DNA of 32,561 nt from Rhodocollybia butyracea (GCA_015501585.1 JADNRY010000659.1:1-32561); one strand, 5' to 3'. Positions 9,636 to 20,976 are shown, counted from the stretch's first letter. Translations and numbers: made by a program. Notes: generated from the sequence alone by a model not told the origin.

Positions 9636-9814
9636 CATCAAGCATTCTTCACCTGTGTACCAATATCTCTGGAAGATTTCTCTGCTGGACAGACAGACTC
9701 CTATCATTCTCGCCGCTGTATCCCTCGACTTGAGTTTCAAACTGAATACCAGGGTGGTTACCCCCAGGTTCCCATTGACCCCATCTTTCAAAACAACGTG
9801 CCAACACGCCAGCC

Positions 9815-10873
9815 ATGTATTCTACAACTTATATTCTGTTCCTTGTTTGGCACATCCTCTCGATATTCACTACCGCCTCATATGCGAAACCTATATCCTT
9901 CTCCCCTCAACATCTCGTGGAATCACCAACCTCCCCTGAAGAGGACTTGCTTAAAGTAAGCTGGTTTGCGTCGCAATTGCCCGGGTTCCAATTGCAGTGC
10001 GAATCTCACTGAATGCTAATACTTACTTATAGCAACCTTGGATCGGAGAGCTGTATGGCAGCGATTCAAACCTTAACGCGGAGGACAAAAACGCGTTCAG
10101 TGAGTTTGGCTTATTAAGGCTCTATTGACCTGCTCATACACTGACAACTGTACTTATCATGCCTTATAGAGAAAACATTGCAGGGTGTGATACTTGGTGC
10201 TCCGTTGGATGCCAACGGAGGAGGTTTCAACGCAGGTTTATACGAGCTCCACGAGGACTACAACGGCCACAAAGCTGGTGAAGTTGTGGTCAAGTGTATG
10301 CCAGAACCCATTGATGAGAAGACATGGGGCGAGGTCAAAGCTCTGAAGACTGTCGATTATTTTATTGATTCCGGGCTGTTATTCAAGCCAAAAGCTCACG
10401 GACAGCACGAGGATAAGCCAACCCCGGTCATTCTGATGAAAAAAATTCCGGGAGTTATCCCTGCCAAAACTTCACTATGGAAGAAGGGTCGAGTTCAAAA
10501 GGTAAAGCTAGCAAATGCTCTTAAGCCAAAGATAAAAGTGGAAGTCGTTAACTGGGCAGTAGACAAGAAGATTCTTGTTAGGTGAGAGGCTCTACCAATG
10601 CCGGGAAGCCCAGACTGTACCTAACTGGACACTGTAGCGATTTTCATCTCAAGAACATCCATGTTGTCTTGACAGAAAAAGATGCCACTGTGGAGTCTGT
10701 CTCCGTTTTAGACTTTGGCTTTCCTGGGGTTTACACCGTGAAACCAACTGTAAACAAGCCCGAAGTCGTAAGTATATCCTTCTCGCCTACTAGTATTTTT
10801 CCGCCACTGATCGTTTGTGGTTTTCCAGGAAGAGTGGTTTGAAAAGCGCTGGAAGGAACGTGTGATAGTCTGA
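9815..10873 (+). CDS. Secreted small kinase-like protein, copy C (intact)
   Basis: Five exons (9815-9955, 10033-10099, 10170-10581, 10638-10767, 10829-10873) give 264 residues with no break. Residues 1-24 form a signal peptide (core ILFLVWHILSIF, likely cut after SYA). The mature part follows the order of a protein-kinase N-lobe and catalytic loop. It has a Gly-rich loop-like GGGFNAGLYEL (86-96), a VAIK-like VVVKCM with Lys111, Glu124 in WGEVKAL as the helix-C partner, and a hinge-like PVILMKKIPG (155-164). SDFHLKNIHV follows with Asp208 and Asn213 spaced as in DxKxxN, then VLDFGFPG with Asp232. Only 30 residues follow DFG, so the usual C-lobe is missing. The protein may be a minimal or inactive kinase-fold effector acting outside the cell. 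The fold call comes from motif order alone. Other copies: A, B and D. Confidence 0.8.
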
Positions 10874-11749
10874 GTGTGGAGTGCACTGGTAATGCTTATA
10901 TTACGCTCTATCAACTGCTCAGTCTGGCGCGAACAGCCTGTGGAATTCAATCCAACGCATACATTTTGATGTGCAGACTGGGGAAGGCGTTATCTGAGCT
11001 AGTTACAGAATATCTTCCGAGTCGTTGAGAGTGGGAAGGTGATCTTGAGAGCCAGATACAGGGCCCAGGCTGCGTTGAAAAGCTTCGAAGCTCATACTTA
11101 CCTCACTTTAAAATGTCTCTAGTCAAAGTGGTTAGCGGCCAAGCGGTTGGGACTTCAATGATTGAGGATCACATATTATGTTTTTGTCAAAATCTAGGAA
11201 CCATGAGCCTTCGACTCGGGGTGATTTAGAGAGTGAGATGAACCTTGGCCCGCTCAATATCATACACTGAAAGCTGTGCGTACACGCGCCGGTGACCGGC
11301 TGCATGGTAAGATCAACTAGTCAACAGCTTTCCATACGTCGAGTGAACCAGTTGCCCACAAACTAAATTTCGCAACACCATTAGGACAGAGAGAGAGAGC
11401 AAAGCTCTGAGATGCTAACACGCTAGGTATTAGGTATACAAAATGGAATACTGTTACTTCATTTACATACTCACTTTTCCTGTCCTGACGGCGCCAGGCC
11501 CAGCCAAATGAGACGCATTGACTCCAAACTTTGCCTGGTGCTTGACACCTGTTGAGTGTTCTGATATTCTGAAAGGACCGCGAGCGCTCTCGCAGGTGCT
11601 CCAATAATTCAGTCTCTGAAGTCAAAAAGAGGTTTGCGGGGCTCCAAAAGTGTTACCTGAACATGCGGTCAAAACCATACTACAGTAAGCGGAACTAGGA
11701 AGATATGAAAGATGCGAATAGAGTATATCGAGTACCACTCCGGGACTCT
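10874..11749. other. Intergenic; weak minus-strand frame at 11317-11625
   Basis: The 3' flank of copy C is shared with A and D as far as about 10970. A 102-codon minus frame starting MTSETELLEHLRERSRS has GT/AG pairs inside but no recognisable domain. It lies downstream of the membrane-protein gene on the same strand and could be an exon of an unknown gene. Confidence 0.25.
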
Positions 11750-13165
11750 TCAGTATGATTCCGTATCTGAGTCTTTATGTACGCCTTCCAAGTCAACAGT
11801 ATTCCAACGAGAAACACCTCTAACCCTTTCAGCAAAGCTCTCGCCAATCTGTGGGCCAGTTGAGCGTAGGTTCTTTTCCGATCTCTGGATAGTGGTACTA
11901 AGATCGCTATCAAATGCTGGCTCAGCGAAGTTCATATAGTCTTCAACTTCAATTGTTTCCAAAAATATAGAGTTCATGTCGAGCGATTTTTGTAGAGATA
12001 CCACGAGGATGATCACCGAAAGGTACATGCCCTAGGCAGTGAGCAAAATAAGGCCAATATTGGATCTACTGAAAGACTGGTAACGCACCGGTAGCATGGG
12101 GAGCACACATTCAAACATCTGAGCTGCAAAACTCCCCATAATTGAAGCACTACTGAGTATGGAGAGTACCTGATCCAGTAATGAGTCCAGTGACTAGGCT
12201 TCATAGCTCGAGAAAGGCTCACCCAGAAGAAACAATAAATGATACCCGATTCTGTGAGCAATATCAGAATGCGGCTGACTGGTGTTTTCTGTCCCTTCCC
12301 GTCAAAAAGATGAGCCATAATCGCAGCGCGATAGTTCCAGAATTTAACTCCAACTAGCAAAGTGGCGACGATGTTTGTAAACAAAAGTGGAAGGTAGAAC
12401 CAGATGTTGGATATAGCAGTCACAGAGAGGTTCGAGGGTGTTTTATGTTTGAGGACTTGCTCGGCTCCAAAAGCAAAGGAAGTTATACAGGCGGCTTCAT
12501 TATGTTAACAAGACAGATAGGTGCATTTGGGCAACATTGAACATACCAAGTCCACCCAACATACAAAGCACAAGGACGCCTTTGGCGAGCCTATTTCGTG
12601 GGTACAAACTCCAAGCTCTCCAACACACTATACCGTCACTCAATAGATACTGGGGATAGTATAAGATGGCATCTAGTCCGAATCATCATGCATTGACTTA
12701 CATTGAGCCTAGTGAAGGTGTCGAGAATAAAAAATTGCTTTCCTGTAATGATTATCGGTAAGGAAGGTCCCCCCACATTCTTCATCTCCATGATTAATTT
12801 CAAAGCTTTCAGAATGTAAAGCAGTTGCGTCACGCAGGTTCCAAAGTACATTAAACAAAGGACAAAAAGAAGCCATTGACGAGACTTTGAAGCACGTAAC
12901 CCCTGTTTACTGGAGTATGTAATCGATGGGTTCAAACTGTTCGTCAAAATCTAGGGAAAGGACTGACATGAGCGTGTACACAGCTAGAATCGCTAGTGAG
13001 GTATTCAAGCCTGCAGGCGGGCATATCATTAGGCAAGCAAAGCATTGTGTGGATATTAGAATCAAGCGTACCCCACACACCCATGCTCAAAGCGGTCTCA
13101 ATTATATTTTGCTTTAACAGTGTTTGCACCGCAGGGGAGACTAGAGCATTGCTTGAGTGTGACAT
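11750..13165 (-). CDS. Seven-helix membrane protein, basidiomycete-type family
   Basis: Seven exons on the minus strand: 13165-13072, 13010-12968, 12909-12702, 12649-12547, 12494-12223, 12169-12089 and 12031-11750. They sum to 1083 nt, 360 residues. The product starts MSHSSNALVSPAVQTLLKQN and has seven hydrophobic segments: LNTSLAILAVYTL; WLLFVLCLMYFGTCVTQLLY; a DTFTRLNYLLSDGIVCWRAW helix; GVLVLCMLGGLAACITSF; FYLPLLFTNIVATLLVGV; ILILLTESGIIYCFFW; MYLSVIILVVSLQ. A 70-residue hydrophilic tail follows. SDGIVCWRAWSLYPRNRLAKG, KTPVSRILILLTESG and YC-FFW are words I associate with a large unnamed Agaricomycete seven-helix family. Its ligand is unknown, and a plasma-membrane sensor is a guess. All splice sites are canonical or near-canonical (one AAG acceptor), and there are no breaks. 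Confidence 0.85.
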
Positions 13166-14100
13166 CGTGTCTGGAAGGAAGCGCAAGCAGCAAGAGAAAG
13201 AGAAATAAGCGTGGTCTATATATGTCAGCGGTCCAATGGCCATCTGTCGAAATCAGTGGCAACCAAATGATTTAGTGACTGGCCGGATTGACCGTTGTAC
13301 GCTCCCGCAAGTAAAAACCTCGCAACACAGAGAATCCAGGTGCTGAGTTACCCGGTCTAATAATAAACAAGATATGCTCCCAGCCCTCATGGCTCAAGTC
13401 TTTTTCATTGGAAACACTGAATATCAAAATACCGAAATAGCCGTTTGCAGTGCATAGAATCTGGAAGTAATACATCATCCATCTATCAAAGCAAGAAATC
13501 TTTGACAGACTCTGGCATGCTTATATCTTTGTTATATCTCCGTAAACAGATGCGCTCAAGGGAGCATTGAGGACTTGAGAAGTCGTCAGCTAATTATAAT
13601 GGTCGACCACCTGCTGGGCCTCCGAGGGTCAAGGTGCTAGGATCCTGGGCAGAGAGTGTGAGAGTCCCGTGCGCGCTTTGCCGCCGTACTGCTATAGGAG
13701 GGTGCATTTCATGGCATTCTTTCTTCGAAAGATATAGGTCCATCGACCTTAAGTTGGGGAAGAATTTGGTTTTGATCACTTCATTTTGTTGTGCTGCACA
13801 TCTAGTGTCCGTCTTGTAGACCAATTGTTGCTCCATTTGGCCAAGAGACCGAGTAGTCTGTTGAACAATGAATACCTTCTAAATGAAGTAGTGGGGCACT
13901 GCCCCAACTCCAAATCATACAGGCCGCCCCGAAACGAGCCTCGGTTGAAAATGACTTTCTTTCGAGTGTAATTGGCGACTCGAGCTATACGTACCAAAGT
14001 ATGAAGTTTAGGGACAAGGGTATTATTCCTACCTGGGTTCAGTATGAAGGTACTGGCAAGTGATAAAATGCGAGAAAATTTATCAGAATTATAGTGTGAC
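13166..14100. other. Upstream region of the membrane-protein gene; small repeat, no clear gene
   Basis: Several minus-strand frames (13272-13478, 13594-13836, 13776-13997) have no recognised motif and do not splice together convincingly. At about 13896-13909 lies the palindrome GGGGCA-C-TGCCCC. Confidence 0.3.
13905..13985 (+). repeat. Dispersed repeat, copy 1
   Basis: CCAAATCATACAGGCCGCC...TTGAAAATGACTTTCTTTCGAGTGTAATTGGCGAC resembles 18719-18790 (CCAAATTATACAGGCCGCC...TTGACAATGAGTTTCTTGCATGTAGTTAGTGAC). The element type is unknown; it is perhaps one end of a transposon. Confidence 0.4.
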
Positions 14101-14115
14101 GGGGAGTTTAATTCA

Positions 14116-14540
14116 GTGGATGTTGCGAACGCTCAGTGGGCGAACGTTGCTGAGGGATTGGTCCGGAGGTATGAGTTAGAACATCGGAACACGATGCACG
14201 GTGCGCAAGATCAAGGAGAGCTTGCGACAATCACTGCTGGGATCGGAGCAGTCCATATCTTGAATGGCCGGGAATCGGTTACCTCTCTGACTTCCACAAC
14301 AGCTCACAAGTTGACCTTGGTGACGGTCAGAACACTCTCTATCTTCCCAGCTTCCCCAGCTTGCGTGGTATCTCCATTGACTGCGAGGTTCTTTGCTTGA
14401 AAATTTCCCAGTACGGAAAGGACGATGCGAGATCCAAACAGAGGCCTTGCAGAGGCCCATTGACAAAATTCTACAAGTTATTACTTCGCAAGAGCAAGGT
14501 AGCTCTCGAATAGGACATATAGTTGAAAACATCGAGCCTC
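14116..14540 (+). pseudogene. Possible decayed coding fragment, unrecognised
   Basis: One frame reads protein-like to about 14275 (VDVANAQWANVAEGLVRRYE and GAQDQGELATITAGIGAVHI). A second frame continues in the same style (VDLGDGQNTLYLPSFPSLRG, ISIDCEVLCLKISQYGKDDA). This suggests a former exon with one frameshift. I cannot name the family. Confidence 0.3.
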
Positions 14541-15096
14541 GAGGTGGCGGTTGGAATGGAACGGCGGGATGATAGTAGGCGCCTATCGGTACATTTTTGG
14601 GATCGGGCGCCTACCTTGCTTCACGTTTGCTTCTCGACGCTCGTTTCTCTTCTGCCTATGAAATTTATCCTGTCCTTTGTAACGGAATGAGATCATTCTT
14701 GATTCTGCCCGTAAGTAACTCCTTTCGCTCAATGAGCGCTGAGATTGTTCTCAAGCTCATCCTTCCACGCGTTTCGGCTCACTCGCGTGGTTTTATCGCT
14801 GTGAAGTACCGTCGCAATTTTCATCATCGATCTCTCGCATCATGCTCCGGTTTTACAATCAGCTCATACCTCTGTTTCGTTTTCGGAAGGAAGGAAGGAA
14901 GGACGGAAGGATATAGTCGGCTAATCATTAAGTAATTCGACAGGAAGGGGTTAGCGTCCTATGTAATGAATTAGGACTGACATGGACATCTGAGAGGCTA
15001 TCGATAGGAAAATACTCCGCGTATTATGCGGCATCGCCTTCTCATACGCTCTATCCTTATAATCTCGCCAAGCGCTTTCGCTTCCTTCCTTCCCAC
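14541..15096. other. Promoter region of the oxidase gene with GGAA microsatellite
   Basis: Contains (GGAA)n at about 14887-14911. A TATAAT lies at about 15058-15063, some 35 bp upstream of the ATG at 15097. No gene is seen; the 112-codon frame at 14597 has no motif. Confidence 0.35.
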
Positions 15097-16800
15097 ATGG
15101 TTACCCACGCATTCAACTACTTTCTATTGCTCTCCCAAGGATACTTGTCCTTTGCTCAAAATGTTCCTACAGCTTGCATAGCTCTCCAAGCACAACTCGG
15201 TTCTCAAAAAGTCCAGTCCTCTGGACCTGGATACGAAACTGGCGCGACAGGCGCGTGGAATTTGGCCAATTCGCAGATTCGGCCTGGGTGCATTGTGTGT
15301 CCCCAAGAGTCTGTTGACGTTCAAGTGGCTATGAAGACTATCTATGAGTTTGACTCACGGTATTCAGTACAAGCAGGAGGTCATAGTGCGATGATTGGGT
15401 GGGATAAGTGAGTGAGTGACTGGTTACGAGTCCGTATCGTTCTCAATTTCTTGGTTCGGCAGCACTCAGGATGGTGTCCTTATCCTGTTTTCCCAGATGA
15501 CGAACATCTCATACGATGCAGAGTCTGATACAATTACGATGGAGCCTGGGATTCGTTGGGGAGAGGCAGTAGCCGCACTAGAACCTTTCGGCGTTGCCCC
15601 GGTTGGTGGTCGACAGAGCGATGTCTCGACAGGCCTGCTCCTCGGTGGAGGTCTCTCGTGGCTCTCCCCCGCGCATGGCTTTGCTGCCGATTCCTTCAAG
15701 AGCCTCGATGTAGTACTTGTCAATGGTACCCTCGTAACGGCAACTGCAGATAACGAGCATGCGGATTTGTTCCGTGCCCTGAAAGGAGGCGGAAGTCGAT
15801 TTGGGATCGTCACCAGCTACAAACTATATCCAGTACACACGGGAACAAATAGCGAAAAGTCGTGGATTTCTGCGAGTATAATGGTACGTCTCACGTCTCA
15901 CTTGAATAGGCGACTGTGTAATAATTTCTATTTATGTAGTACCCGAACTCGTCCGCCGAGGCTGTATTAAACGCTACAGCTCGATATGTCCAAAATGTCC
16001 AGGATCCCAATGCTGGTATTTGCGTATTATCCTGTTCCGCGTCTCCTCGAACTCACATTCCCAGTCATTCTGGTTACGTTTTTAAGCCTTATCACTGCTG
16101 GTATAGTCGAGCCGCTCGTCTCTGTGAATGCCTTTTACAATATCTCGGGTTCCAATACCTCTTCCCTCCCATCCACGATATTCGGCGACTTTCTTTCCAT
16201 CCCTTCTATCAACACCACAATCACATCCCCCGTCAGCTACATCGAGATATCAAATACGCTTCCTCCCGGTACTAGCACTGGCAGCGGGTCATTCTACGGC
16301 GCCTCAGCTATCGCGACAAGACGTCTCGGTGTATGTGGATGCTTTTCGTCATTGGACAAACTTCACAGAGACATTTGCTGGAAGTGGAGGATACGAGTTT
16401 ACCGTGTTAGCGTTTACTCCTGTATTGAGCCCGCAGATCCAGGCTGGGGTGGCGAGAGGTGGAAATGCCATTGATCCACCACCTGGAGGGTATGTTGCGC
16501 TGCAGTTCTCGGAACAGACTGTAACTGGTGCCCCGTTCCCGCCGGCAGGCGGGCAAGAGGGAAAATTGTTACTTCTGGAACAGTATGTTTCTTGTCTTTG
16601 GTATATATATCGAATTGGCCATCCTTTTACTAACGAGACATTCAATAATCAGGATCCCTCCGACACCCGGATACCCACTTTTCATGAATGAATGTGACAA
16701 GAGGCAGAATGTGTATGAGACATATGGGGATTATGATTTCATGAAGGCCACGTATGAACGATATGATCCGACGAGGTATCTGTTTGATGATATATACTGA
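15097..16800 (+). pseudogene. Secreted FAD-linked oxidase (berberine-bridge-like), one frameshift
   Basis: Exons 15097-15407, 15463-15883, 15940-16015, 16065-16582 and 16653-16800, with canonical introns of 49-70 nt. It starts with a signal peptide (FNYFLLLSQGYLSFAQ). The FAD-binding part follows: RPGCIVCPQESVDVQVAM, then SVQAGGHSAM with His96 at the position that usually binds FAD covalently. Next are MEPGIRWGEAV, VSTGLLLGGGLSWLSP-HG and GGGSRFGIVTSYKLYP. The C-terminal half has FYGASAIA, VSVYVDAFRHWTNFTETF and the family ending YGDYDFMKATYERYDPTRYL. The second FAD-linking Cys of bicovalent members seems absent (GGRQSDV). One extra base at about 16313-16318 separates GASAIA from QDVSVYVDAF and gives a stop at 16472. 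Without it the protein would be about 490 residues, normal for the family. Either a young pseudogene or a sequence error. Confidence 0.8.
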
Positions 16801-17330
16801 TAGAAATCTTCCTGATGTACTTTTGTCCTTCTGTAGCTTCAATGTACGAAAGATGGATGGGCCCATTGGATTATAGTACCTATTATTCCCTACCGGGTCA
16901 ACCTGGACAGCTTGGGCAGCTTGTAGGTTAACGTTCAGCGAGGCTGAAGGAAGTGGAAATTAAGCCATACGGAGATGTAAGTAGCCTGCGTAATTCGAAA
17001 AACGAGATCACAGTTCGACGGGAAAAGGCTAGTGTCCTAAATAAGCTAGGTCTTATATATGATGATGGGTGCTATCAGGTGCTATCTCTTTTGTAAACAG
17101 TACCCAGCGAAAAGGGAAAACAATTCGGCCATGGTGTGAATATTCGACAAGTATCAGAACGGCTAGTAGCGGGAGAGATTCGAGAATGAAACATCTCATC
17201 GTCGTTGACGTATCCGTACTAGTTGGTGCCGCTGTTGGATTAGCGTGATTCGTAGGATTTGGAGCTCTGAGCGGCGAGCGCGAAGCACATGCTATCAACT
17301 GCTATCAACCTCTATCAACATAACGCCAGC
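16801..17330. other. Intergenic, no gene seen
   Basis: Short tandem CTATCAAC words occur at about 17291-17318 (three copies). There is no exon structure. Confidence 0.3.
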
Positions 17331-17606
17331 CATGTGTGCCAAGCTGAATCCGAGCGCTGACCTTGTAAGGGTCTTCATGATTTTTGAGCAATTTAACAAT
17401 TTTGAGCTCCATAGTCCAGGCGCATCAAATTCACCAACCTTTGTTCTATGCAGGGTGGAGCTGTATATGAGCACCACGAACTCCTCGCACGATCTCGAAG
17501 ATCCCTCTGCAGGATAGACTCGAAGTATTTTTGCCGCTGTACTACCCCACTGCAGTTTCAACCAACTCTCTCACTGACCCCATCGTTCAAAACAACAAGG
17601 CCAGCT
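17331..17606 (+). promoter_or_regulatory. Promoter and leader of kinase-like copy D
   Basis: Shares GTGCCAAGCTG-ATC-GAGC with copy A. A TATATGAG box lies at 17464-17471, 143 bp before the ATG. The leader TGACCCCATC-TTCAAAACAAC is nearly identical to copy C. Confidence 0.5.
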
Positions 17607-18616
17607 ATGTATTCATCAGCCTATATTCTATTTATCATCCATATTCTCTCGATATTCACTACTGCTTCACATGCGCGACCCATATCCATTGCTCTTATAA
17701 AGGACGTGATGAACGTAAATTGGTTTGCATTGAAATTGCTCAGATTTGCATTACAGCGCAAATCCTTGATGACTCTGTACTGATACCTATTCATAGCAAC
17801 CTTGGATTGGAGAGCGGTATGGCAGCAATTCAAACCTCAATGCGACGGACAAAAAAGTTTTTGGTGAGTCCCAAGGTTTATGATAACTACCTGCTCACAT
17901 GCACCGTATGTATAATGCCTTATAGACAAAACATTGGAGGGTGTGGAGCTTGATGTTAAATTGACCAGCAGGGGAGGTTTCAATGCAGGCATATACAGGC
18001 TCAACAAGGACTACCAGGGCCACAAAGCTAGTGAAGTTGTGGTTAAGTGTATGAAGCAGCCGATCGACGATGAGACTTGGGGCCAGGCTTGGGGCGAGGT
18101 CAAAGCCCTAAGAACTGTTGGGTATTTAATTGATTCTGGGCTGCTGTTAGTGCCGGAAAGCGGACATGATAAGCCAACCCCAGTCATTTTGATGAAAAGA
18201 ATCCCCGGATGTATCCTACCTGAAACTCCAGTATGGGCCAACAGTCAAACTCGAACTCAGCTAGTGAATGATATTCAACCAAAGGTGAAAGAGGAAGTTG
18301 TTAACTGGGCTGTAGACAAAAAGATTCTTGTTAGGTGAGGAGCACCACAAATGGGAATATGCCTAACTGGACATTCTAGTGATTTTCATCTCGGAAACAT
18401 CCACGTTGTCCTGACGGAAAAAACATACTGTGAAGTCAGTCTATGTTTTGGACTTTGGCTATCCTTGGGTTTACACTGTTAAATCAACAACTGTCAACAA
18501 GCAAAAAGTCGTATGTATATTCTTCCCACCTTGTAGTCTTTTGCCACCCCTAATCACTTGGGATTTTAAAGGAAGAATGGTTTGAGGAGCAATGGAAGAG
18601 ACGTGTAATAGTCTGA
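17607..18616 (+). pseudogene. Secreted kinase-like protein, copy D, frameshifted before DFG
   Basis: Exons 17607-17714, 17797-17863, 17926-18334, 18380-18510 and 18572-18616. The signal peptide is intact (MYSSAYILFIIHILSIFTTA, then SHA|RP). So are GGFNAGIYRL, VVVKCM, AWGEVKALRTV and the catalytic-loop SDFHLGNIHV. Exon 4 is 131 nt against 130 in copy C. The extra base is in the A6 run at 18418-18423. The reading frame then ends at TAA 18480-18482, before the DFG (which is still encoded one frame over as VLDFGYPW). The final acceptor is AAAG rather than CCAG. Exon 3 also carries a small duplication (TWGQAWGE). Predicted truncated product: 228 residues with the loop but without DFG. A homopolymer sequencing error cannot be excluded. 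Confidence 0.75.
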
Positions 18617-18718
18617 GTGTGTAGTGCCACAACATATTATGCTCTAGGATCAACTGCTTGGTCTGGTGTCAAAAGTCTGTTGGATTCAATAGACTCTGCA
18701 GTCTGCACCATGTCGAGA

Positions 18719-18790
18719 CCCCAAATTATACAGGCCGCCTAACAACCAGCTGGCCAATTGACAATGAGTTTCTTGCATGTAGTTAGTGAC
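18719..18790 (+). repeat. Dispersed repeat, copy 2
   Basis: Diverged partner of 13905-13985 in the same orientation. Confidence 0.4.
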
Positions 18791-18806
18791 ACTAGGGATC
18801 CGCACT

Positions 18807-18857
18807 GTAACCATATAATATGGTTACATGAAGTACGAAAAAATCCGCTCTGCGGAT
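18807..18857. repeat. Two adjacent hairpins
   Basis: GTAACCATAT and ATATGGTTAC are 10-bp perfect arms around a single A (18807-18827). Sixteen bases further on come ATCCGC-TCT-GCGGAT (18843-18857). No gene is adjacent; function unknown. Confidence 0.4.
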
Positions 18858-20229
18858 AGAAGAGCAGATATAAGGTATATTAGGTTCATGTATCGACCAC
18901 ACAGATAGTTCAGTCAATTGAAAAGGTATTGCTTGAGTACAAAAAACTGAGTATTCTCAAACATTCTGGGTCAGACGAAAGTCCACTGGATTTAGTTTAT
19001 ATAGAAAGTCCCAAAATGTCAACTGAATATCATTTTATTGGAAGATAGATTAGTACATTCAAATCATTAAATATCGACAATGTTTAAACTGAAGCTGATT
19101 CAAGAGTTTCTGGAACTCGTGAAAACTGAGCAGATATAGGTGGTATTTGGCAACCTATCAGTAAAGTTGAGAATGAGCATGAAACATTTCATATCAAAAT
19201 GCCTGATAGAACACTGCTGCGTCAGGCCACAAATGCAAGCGCATCAAGCTTTTTTGGGCGTGAAAGCCCCTCAAGTGTTGGCAGTCATTTCTGAGATTCT
19301 TAGTGGTCAGACTACAATTTGTCCTACATCCACATATTTGCCCACAATAACAGGGAAACACTGACGCCAGAGGCCAGCAGCGTCAAGAACGGAGGTAATT
19401 TCAACGGTGGATAGTCTCTTGTTGAGCCTTGAGCTGTGACTCCAGAGTTTGCGTACGCTAAGAGTGGGATATTTTGTTACATCTCCAATGCAGGTCAACT
19501 AATAATCACTGTGAGCATAGAACTGACATTGAATACATGAAGCATACATCAATAGTTTAAGGTCACTTGCGAGTGTGGGCCATCGCGCCGAGCGCGTGGC
19601 AGGTACGAGTCCTGTATGCTGCTAGTTCATTCTATTACTGTGACTCATGCATAAACCTCTTGGTTGTGCCGCTGCAATGTATATCAGGGAAAAAGAAATT
19701 TGAAGCTCAAGTACAAGGAGGTTGGCTCAACTCCAGAAAGGCGGAGAGAGCTCGGAGTTTCGGGAAGGACCACAGCCTCACCATGTCTTGTTCGTTGATC
19801 AACATTGTCGGTGTTTGTCATTGGGGTAAAAAGTGGTGGTTCTATATCCACTGCTCTGTACATTCGAGATATGGTGCCTAGGCGGTCTTGAACTACTCTG
19901 TCTACTCTGTTCAGAGAAGTGTACTCTGGAAGCTCAGTATCTTGGTCATACAGGAAAGTTAGCCTTGTACAAATATGCAGTCGAATCAATGTACCCATCA
20001 GGTGAAGAGCACCGTTCAAGTATTTCTCCTCCATCCAGAGAGCCATTAGGGGCCCGGGAACTTTGAGAAAGTTCAACTGCACTAGGATTGGATTCATGTT
20101 GAAGTACCCAGTTGATTACTACCAAATGTTAGTACAAGCCCTGGACATTAGTCAGAACTTACTTTCATGCTAGCGCACCTGCTAAGGGTCCCAATCAGTT
20201 GGAAAATGAACCTCCCTGTAAGGATCTAG
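18858..20229. other. Unassigned region with a 137-codon minus-strand frame
   Basis: The frame from 20097 to 19684 on the minus strand reads protein-like (WMEEKYLNGALHLMGTLIR, then DTELPEYTSLNRVDRVV). It has no initiator context I trust, no upstream exon that joins in phase, and no recognised family. It is probably a gene remnant. Nothing else is supported. Confidence 0.3.
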
Positions 20230-20976
20230 GCGGATCCTTATTGCGACGGGTTGATGTACTATCTTGAATAGAAGCGGCGGAACATTTCCGACGGGATGAT
20301 TCGATGATAGTGTACTCAATCTGGGAATAGTGACGATGTGAAACGTACGAGCGGAATCCGGAAGTGTAATAGAATGAACCGTACGAGTAAGCCTAGGAAC
20401 GGAATGAGTTTCCGACTCTAAGGGTAGGACCCGTTGGGCGCAAGCGTTTTCGAAGACAAGTTATTGGTGGCGGAAAGTCGAGCGGAAGCTGACTTGGTAG
20501 AGCACAATGAATCGGAATCGAAGAGAGTATATTGCGGAGTGAAGAAAACAATAGAGTGAAGAAATAGAGTAAAAGAAACTGATAAGTCGAGAAATGAGTC
20601 GGTAACTGGGGGGTTGTTTTAATATAGCAAATCTAAGGTATCAGAGATATCGAACGAGTATTTAAGAAGAACGGAAATGTACAGGGTCGCAAAAAGTACT
20701 TAGGCGATTGAGTAAGGTGAAAGGGAAGGAAACTACAATGGATGAGCGGGAACGGAAGTAATACAAGGGCATACCTCGAAATAGAACAAGGCATCTAGGG
20801 AGATGGAAACTGGCTAATATCGGATACGATTGGTGAAAAAGTTACAAATGGATTGGAACGTCGGGCTATGGTTAGCGCAATTGGTCTAAGTTCATGAGCG
20901 GGATTGGATGGATGACGAGCGGTAGCGAACTTGACGGGGCGAGACGCGATGGAGTACGGGAGTACGGGGCATGACA
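20230..20976 (-). mobile_element. LTR-like region, minus orientation
   Basis: Read on the minus strand it begins TGTCATGCCCC directly after a polypurine-tract-like AAAGGGGGGGTAA. It has a TATA-like TATATTAAAAC (complement of about 20616-20626) followed by TC-rich sequence, and it has no coding frame. This is the arrangement of a 3' LTR behind its polypurine tract. The left boundary is not seen and no second copy is present in the window, so the extent is approximate. Confidence 0.4.

Noticed and set aside
13594..13997. Several minus frames upstream of the membrane-protein gene as a second gene
   Set aside because: No frame-keeping introns or recognisable domain; part of it is a dispersed repeat.
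16016..16064. Reading exon 3 of the oxidase straight through without an intron
   Set aside because: It leads into a non-family sequence; the 49-nt intron restores DPNAVILVTF and the family frame.
19590..19625. tRNA-like T-arm (GCAGGTACGAGTCCTG)
   Set aside because: The loop has TACGAG rather than TTCGAN. No A box, acceptor stem or anticodon arm could be folded around it.
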